A stretch of 9,484 nt of DNA from CAZHWR01 sp964536085. Lineage in GTDB: Bacteria > Bacillota > Clostridia > Oscillospirales > Ruminococcaceae. Both the position numbers and the translations under genes were made by a program. The stretch spans positions 1 through 9,484 of the forward strand of contig CAZHWR010000057.1 in the NCBI GenBank assembly GCA_964536085.1, in the 5' to 3' direction. The notes below the pieces were generated by a model. The model worked only from the letters and a program-made list of their open reading frames with translations. It was not told the origin of the DNA and searched no databases. Position 1 is the first letter of the stretch. The number at the start of each line of letters is the position of its first letter. Below, one piece after another: positions 5,918 to 9,484 of the stretch.

Positions 5918-6373
5918 TTATCGCATGCGCTGTTTGACGGCTCTTTCCATTTCACGCTTAGCTTCGTTTTTGGCAGCAACAGCGCGCTTATCGTAAAGCT
6001 TTTTGCCTTTACATAGCCCTACGCTGACTTTGACCCTTGATCCTTTAAAATAAAGTGAAAGCGGAATAAGGGTAAGACCTTCCTGTTTTACTGAACTATA
6101 TAACCGTGCGATTTCTCGCTTGTGCATTAACAGCTTGCGTTCTCTCAATGGGTCTTTATTAAATATATTTCCTTTTTCGTAAGGGCTTATGTGCATGCCT
6201 TTAAGGAAAAGCTCTCCCTTTTCGATGGAACACCAGCTGTCTTTTAAATTAACTCCGCCGTTTCTTATGGACTTGATTTCCGTCCCGTAAAGCGCAATTC
6301 CGGCCTCATAGCTTTCCACAACAAAATAATCGTGGCGCGCTTTTCGGTTGTCTGCTATTTTACTGCCGGACAT
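5918..6373 (-). CDS. smpB: SsrA-binding protein SmpB
   Basis: SmpB, 151 residues from ATG 6373, the usual length. It binds the tRNA-like domain of tmRNA, guides it into the A site of stalled ribosomes, and its C-terminal tail occupies the empty mRNA channel. Visible family features are IADNRKARHDYF near the N-terminus, GIALYGTEIKSIRNG, NLKDSW, HISPYEKGN, a central SLYFKGSRVKV strand pair, and the basic tail GKKLYDKRAVAAKNEAKREM continuing to KQRMR. An in-frame ATG lies 36 bases upstream, but AAAGGAG (6382-6388) is 8 bases before 6373 and family alignment begins there. The gene lies between recR (66 bases upstream) and the hydrolase (21 bases downstream), with ssrA two places further on. Confidence 0.97.
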   Translation of the reverse strand: MSGSKIADNRKARHDYFVVESYEAGIALYGTEIKSIRNGGVNLKDSWCSIEKGELFLKGMHISPYEKGNIFNKDPLRERKLLMHKREIARLYSSVKQEGLTLIPLSLYFKGSRVKVSVGLCKGKKLYDKRAVAAKNEAKREMERAVKQRMR

Positions 6374-6381
6374 TGGCTTCA

Positions 6382-6388
6382 CTCCTTT
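6382..6388 (-). promoter_or_regulatory. Ribosome binding site that decides the smpB start
   Basis: AAAGGAG on the minus strand, 8 bases before ATG 6373. A longer frame from ATG 6409 would place this site inside the coding sequence and would add 12 residues unlike the family N-terminus. Confidence 0.8.
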
Positions 6389-6439
6389 ACTGTAATATAT
6401 CTGATTCAATGCGAGGATTTAATAGAAGTCTGTCGAACG

Positions 6440-7039
6440 CTACATTTCATTTCGATTTTCAAGCGCTTTATAAAGAGTAACCTGATCTGCATATTCCAAA
6501 TCGCTCCCCACGGGTATTCCGTATGCAAGCCTTGTGACCAAAACGCCCATGGGCTTTAAAAGCCTGGAAATGTACATTGATGTGGCTTCTCCCTCAACGG
6601 TTGGATTGGTCGCCATTATTACTTCTTTTATATCGTTGTCTGCGACTCTATTTAACAGCTCTTTAATAAAAAGCTGTTCGGGACCAATGCCGTCCATAGG
6701 TGAAATAAGCCCGTGCAGCACGTGGTAAACACCCGTGTATTCGCGGGTCTTTTCAAAGGCAGCGATATCTTTGGGATTTTCAACAACGCAGATGGTTGCA
6801 TGGTCACGCGATTTATCCGAGCAGATAGGGCAGACATCCTCGTCGGTAAAGCCTTGGCACACACTGCAATTTTTGATTTTTTTGCTCGCGTCTAAGAGTG
6901 CTTCGCTGAATGCTTTTACCTTGTCTTCCGGCAGAGTTAAAACATGATACGCCAGCCGCTGTGCGGTTTTCATACCAATGCCTGGAAGAGAGGCAAATTG
7001 TTCAACGAGTTTTGTCAGCGGAACTGCATCGTACTTCAT
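6440..7039 (-). CDS. recR: Recombination mediator protein RecR
   Basis: RecR, 199 residues, the usual length. It forms a ring-like oligomer that with RecO and RecF loads RecA on SSB-coated gaps. The order of parts is an N-terminal helix-hairpin-helix (LPGIGMKTAQRLAYH, about 18-32), a four-cysteine zinc site (Cys58, 61, 70, 73), a Toprim domain about 81-175 with CVVENPKDIAAFE and ATNPTVEGEAT, and the C-terminal GIPVGSDLEYAD segment. All are intact. The ATG lies only five bases after the ybaB stop codon and has no good ribosome binding site of its own; GGA 17 bases upstream is too far. Translation is therefore probably coupled to ybaB. dnaX-ybaB-recR is a conserved order in Firmicutes. Confidence 0.98.
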   Translation of the reverse strand: MKYDAVPLTKLVEQFASLPGIGMKTAQRLAYHVLTLPEDKVKAFSEALLDASKKIKNCSVCQGFTDEDVCPICSDKSRDHATICVVENPKDIAAFEKTREYTGVYHVLHGLISPMDGIGPEQLFIKELLNRVADNDIKEVIMATNPTVEGEATSMYISRLLKPMGVLVTRLAYGIPVGSDLEYADQVTLYKALENRNEM

Positions 7040-7044
7040 AACGG

Positions 7045-7392
7045 TTAAATCAGTCCGGGGATATTCATACCGTCGGTTATGCTGTTCATCTGTTCTTCAG
7101 AAGCTGATTCAACCTGACGCAGCGCCTCGTTTACAGCGCTTATAATAAGATCCTGAAGCATTTCCACGTCTTCGGGATCGACTGCGTCCGGCTGAATGGT
7201 AAGCGAAATGATTTCCTTTTTACCCGAAACAGTGGCTTTGACTGCTCCTCCGCCTGAGGCTGCCGAAAATTCCTGAGTTTCAAGCTCCTCCTGCGCCTTC
7301 TGCATGTCCTCCTGCATTTTTTGCGCCTGCTTTATCATGCTCTGCATGTTTCCGGGACCTTTCCCCATTCCCTGAGGTAATCTTGCTTTCAT
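7045..7392 (-). CDS. YbaB/EbfC family nucleoid-associated DNA-binding protein
   Basis: A 115-residue protein of the YbaB/EbfC family (YaaK in Bacillus), a small dimeric, tweezer-like DNA-binding protein. The N-terminus is Gly/Met rich (LPQGMGKGPGNM), then a helix MIKQAQKMQEDMQKAQEELE. A beta region follows with GGGAVKATVSGKKEIISLTI, then PEDVEMLQDLIISAVNEAL and a C-terminal helix ending DGMNIPGLI. The match to the family is strong through the whole length. The reading frame is open further upstream to 7530, but AAGGAGAAG (7402-7410) is 9 bases before ATG 7392 and the extra residues would overlap dnaX. The 94 bases between dnaX and this gene hold no clear promoter or terminator. Its stop is five bases before recR. 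Confidence 0.94.
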   Translation of the reverse strand: MKARLPQGMGKGPGNMQSMIKQAQKMQEDMQKAQEELETQEFSAASGGGAVKATVSGKKEIISLTIQPDAVDPEDVEMLQDLIISAVNEALRQVESASEEQMNSITDGMNIPGLI

Positions 7393-7486
7393 GTTGTTTA
7401 ACTTCTCCTTGCTATTTTTCCCGAAGCGGTAATGCGAACGGGTTATATGATAGGTGATAAGCGTTATGCTGCCGCAGCTTGTATAA

Positions 7487-9148
7487 CTACGACAAAACGC
7501 CCGCGTCTTTTGCGGCTTTTTCCAATTCATCCAGCAAAGACGGCGTTTGTTTTATATTACGATTTTCTTCGTTGTTTTTTGAGGCATTTTTAATTTTAAA
7601 CCGATACCGTTTTCCTGTTTGCTTAAACACGGCGTCGCTCAGACGTTCTGCGCTCGCATGCGAGTGCATAAGACCTGAAAAAAGGTCTTTATCGGTCGAG
7701 ATGAGCATTACCTCTCCGTTTTCAAACGCTTTAGCGCCGAACAGCATGCCGTAAAGGGCGGGGTCGTTCGCTTTAAGCTGTTCAAGAATTTCAGGAAAGC
7801 AGGCGACCGGAGTAAATTTTGAGTAATCAAGCTTTTCGTTTTTATTGGTTTTTACAGCGGTAGCTGTATTATCCGAGCCGGAAGGAGGCGCGTAATCGGG
7901 CAGACTGTATTCTGATTGAGCCGCAAAGCCGGACTCGTTTGAGCTTTGGCGCGCGCTATTTGATGCACCGGAGCTTGCCGTTTGCGTTATTTTGCTTTCA
8001 AGCTCCTTGATTCTGTTATTTAAAAATTCAATTTCTTTTAGTCCGAAATCGCCGTTTGACTGCGCTGACGAACCGGAGCAGATCTCAACAAGCGTCATTT
8101 CCAAAACAAGGCGTTTGGAGGCGGTTTTTTTAATCTGCGCAGAACATACTTCGAACGCCTTCATATGTGAAAGTATCGTATCGAGAGACAATCTGTCGGC
8201 CGCAGACAGATATTGCTGAATTTCGCCCGGAGGAGCCACAATAAGTGATTCGGGTTTAGTGACTGTCTTGGCAATCATGATATTTCTGAAATGTGTGATA
8301 AGCTCGTCGCAGAGCGATCCCAGGTTTGATATCTGGGAATGAAGCTCGTTTATAATACCGAGCGCACGGGAAATATTATTTTCAATGATTGCGTCTGACA
8401 AATCAAAAAGATAATCCCGGCCTGCGATTCCCGCGGCGGAACTTACTATATCGTCGGTTATATGCTCGTTTATCGCCGTACAGCGGTCGAGCAGTGACAA
8501 AGCGTCGCGCATGCCGCCATCGGATATTTTCGCAATAAGAGCGGCGGCTTCTCCCGAAAGGTCGATTTTTTCCTGCTTTGCAACATACATTAGCCGTTCG
8601 GCAATAGCGTCACTCGAAATCCGGCGAAAATCGTAACGCTGACAACGGGAGAGTATAGTAGCGGGAATTTTTTGCACTTCAGTTGTAGCAAGGATAAATA
8701 TCGCATGCGCAGGCGGCTCTTCCATTATCTTTAACAGCGCGCTAAACGCGCCGTCGCTCAGCATGTGGGCTTCATCGATAATATAAACGCGGTATTTGCA
8801 CACAGCGGGAGTAAAATTAGCCTCCTCGCGTATTTCGCGGATATTGTCGACCCCATTGTTGCTTGCAGCGTCGATTTCAACGACGTCAAGCAAAGAGCCG
8901 TCGTCAATGCCGCGGCAGATATCGCAATCAAGGCATGGATTGCCGTTCTCGGTGTTTGGGCAGTTTACCGCTTTTGCAAGAATTTTACTGCATGTGGTTT
9001 TACCTGTTCCGCGCGAACCGGTGAAAAGATAAGCGTGAGCCGTTTTACCTGAAATTACCTGATTTTTCAAAGGCGTGGTTATGTGAGGCTGAGCTATAAC
9101 GTCGTCAAAAACAAGCGGCCGCCATTTTCTGTATAATGCTAAATACAT
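7487..9148 (-). CDS. dnaX: DNA polymerase III subunit gamma/tau (clamp loader ATPase)
   Basis: DnaX, 553 residues from ATG 9148. It is the ATPase core of the clamp loader that opens and loads the sliding clamp during replication. The N-terminus ALYRKWRP is diagnostic. Walker A GSRGTGKT is at 44-51, a zinc site at Cys63, 72, 75, 78 (CX8CX2CX2C), Walker B IIDEAH at 123-128, and the arginine-finger motif SRC at 167-169. The AAA+ lid and collar region continue to about 370. A low-complexity Ser/Ala/Asn linker about 390-430 precedes the C-terminal tau-type domain. I see no A AAA AAG-type slippery heptamer in the linker, so a frameshifted short gamma form is not supported. GTG 9157 is in frame but only one base from AAAGG; ATG 9148 has 10 bases spacing. 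The SRP RNA lies just upstream, as in Bacillus. Confidence 0.97.
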   Translation of the reverse strand: MYLALYRKWRPLVFDDVIAQPHITTPLKNQVISGKTAHAYLFTGSRGTGKTTCSKILAKAVNCPNTENGNPCLDCDICRGIDDGSLLDVVEIDAASNNGVDNIREIREEANFTPAVCKYRVYIIDEAHMLSDGAFSALLKIMEEPPAHAIFILATTEVQKIPATILSRCQRYDFRRISSDAIAERLMYVAKQEKIDLSGEAAALIAKISDGGMRDALSLLDRCTAINEHITDDIVSSAAGIAGRDYLFDLSDAIIENNISRALGIINELHSQISNLGSLCDELITHFRNIMIAKTVTKPESLIVAPPGEIQQYLSAADRLSLDTILSHMKAFEVCSAQIKKTASKRLVLEMTLVEICSGSSAQSNGDFGLKEIEFLNNRIKELESKITQTASSGASNSARQSSNESGFAAQSEYSLPDYAPPSGSDNTATAVKTNKNEKLDYSKFTPVACFPEILEQLKANDPALYGMLFGAKAFENGEVMLISTDKDLFSGLMHSHASAERLSDAVFKQTGKRYRFKIKNASKNNEENRNIKQTPSLLDELEKAAKDAGVLS

Positions 9149-9158
9149 TTTTTCCACG

Positions 9159-9163
9159 CCTTT
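9159..9163 (-). promoter_or_regulatory. Ribosome binding site that decides the dnaX start
   Basis: AAAGG on the minus strand, 10 bases before ATG 9148. An upstream GTG at 9157 would be one base from it, too close for initiation. The protein from 9148 begins MYLALYRKWRP, as expected for DnaX. Confidence 0.65.
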
Positions 9164-9199
9164 CTTTAAAATTTCTTTTTATTAAAACGCGCTTTTATA

Positions 9200-9223
9200 C
9201 AAAAATTGCCGCCGGATGGCGAC
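9200..9223 (-). terminator. Intrinsic terminator of SRP RNA
   Basis: On the minus strand GTCGCC (9223-9218) pairs with GGCGGC (9213-9208) around an ATCC loop, with one T-G pair. AATTTTTG follows. It separates the SRP RNA from dnaX; partial readthrough may feed the dnaX operon, because I see no strong promoter in 9149-9200. Confidence 0.75.
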
Positions 9224-9235
9224 ATGTGAACAATT

Positions 9236-9403
9236 GGACCGGATAAAACCGCCGCACTCCCGCAAACGGGCACAAAGGTTTGCCTGAGGCACACAACAAA
9301 TAAGCTTAATGCTGCTCGGTTCCCCGCCTGACATGGTTCGCAGATTCGCTGTTGCACAGGACCTTTATACCCGCGTGCCGGATTACGGCGCGTTTACCGC
9401 CAT
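9236..9403 (-). ncRNA. ffs: Signal recognition particle RNA (4.5S/scRNA type)
   Basis: The minus strand carries the conserved SRP RNA domain IV: GAACCATGTCAGG, a GGAA tetraloop closed by CGG/CCG, then AGCAGCATTAAG. The asymmetric A-rich loop that binds Ffh is present. Flanking sequences fold back on one another as one long helix: CCTG with CAGG, AAAGG with CCTTT, CGGG with CCCG, GCAC with GTGC, CGCCG with CGGCG, and GGTAAA with TTTTATCC. The RNA with Ffh targets nascent membrane and secreted proteins to FtsY. Ends are inferred from the promoter (9411-9439) and terminator (9200-9223), so they may be off by several bases. At about 170 nt it has no room for the Alu domain of the roughly 270-nt Bacillus scRNA. 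Confidence 0.9.
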
Positions 9404-9410
9404 GAATTTT

Positions 9411-9439
9411 AGTATACTACATTACGAGTGAAATTACAA
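9411..9439 (-). promoter_or_regulatory. Promoter of SRP RNA
   Basis: TTGTAA (9434-9439) and TATACT (9411-9416) on the minus strand are separated by exactly 17 bases. The predicted transcription start is near 9402-9404, where the folded RNA begins. Further upstream to the window end the sequence is A+T rich with no gene visible. Confidence 0.7.
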
Positions 9440-9484
9440 GTCAAAATTTCTATATTTTTACACGGTTTAACTTTATGTATTCGG

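Noticed and set aside
6374..6439. TATATT between recR and smpB as an internal promoter
   Set aside because: No acceptable -35 element is found 16-18 bases upstream.
7393..7486. Possible regulatory RNA or promoter between dnaX and ybaB
   Set aside because: Only short weak dyads (for example GCTGC-C-GCAGC) and no paired -35/-10 at proper spacing.
8105..8135. Run of seven A residues (minus strand) in dnaX as a possible slippage site for a short gamma form
   Set aside because: The codon phase (AAA AAA ACC after ATT) does not fit a -1 tandem-slip heptamer, and no hairpin or upstream Shine-Dalgarno stimulator is apparent.
9166..9357. A 63-codon minus-strand frame
   Set aside because: It lies within the SRP RNA and its terminator; the conserved RNA domain explains the sequence.
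1..9484. CRISPR arrays, insertion-sequence ends, tRNA genes or rRNA
   Set aside because: No regularly spaced direct repeats, transposase-like frames or cloverleaf patterns other than the tmRNA tRNA-like domain were seen.

Overview
The window looks like a chromosomal segment of an endospore-forming Clostridia-type Firmicute, perhaps in the Oscillospiraceae/Ruminococcaceae range. The evidence is a yunB sporulation gene, Firmicutes-type MutS2, the order SRP RNA-dnaX-ybaB-recR (the Bacillus scr-dnaX-yaaK-recR arrangement), strong purine-rich ribosome binding sites and a tmRNA tag ending in ALAA. The lineage is inferred from gene content and by-eye protein resemblance; no search was run.

Layout. 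Bases 1-108 hold the possible tail of an upstream gene and a perfect 17-bp hairpin terminator. mutS2 (178-2553, +) meets yunB (2557-3249, -) tail to tail with only three bases between the stop codons. Bases 3250-4480 are a small accessory and decay island. It contains an Arc/CopG-type ribbon-helix-helix (RHH) gene with its own terminator and a promoter flanked by an inverted repeat, a 5'-truncated SH3b-domain remnant with a strong GC-rich terminator, and an orphan HicB-like antitoxin gene broken by a frameshift. Then, on the minus strand, come tmRNA (ssrA, 4685-5034), an alpha/beta hydrolase, smpB, recR, ybaB/ebfC, dnaX and finally the SRP RNA (about 9236-9403), which has a clear promoter and terminator.

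Function. The minus-strand block read from the right (SRP RNA, dnaX, ybaB, recR, smpB, hydrolase, tmRNA) combines protein targeting, replisome clamp loading, recombinational repair and trans-translation. smpB and ssrA, which act as one complex, are separated only by the hydrolase gene. MutS2 at the left end belongs to a family now linked in Bacillus to splitting of collided ribosomes, so three ribosome-rescue components lie within about 6.4 kb; this link is an inference.

I see no convincing evidence of a wholly new system. The most unusual parts are the decay island with its palindromic sites, the SRP RNA of about 170 nt without an Alu domain, and the tmRNA tag AANNNKVALAA. No stretch longer than 300 bases lacks a gene or gene remnant.
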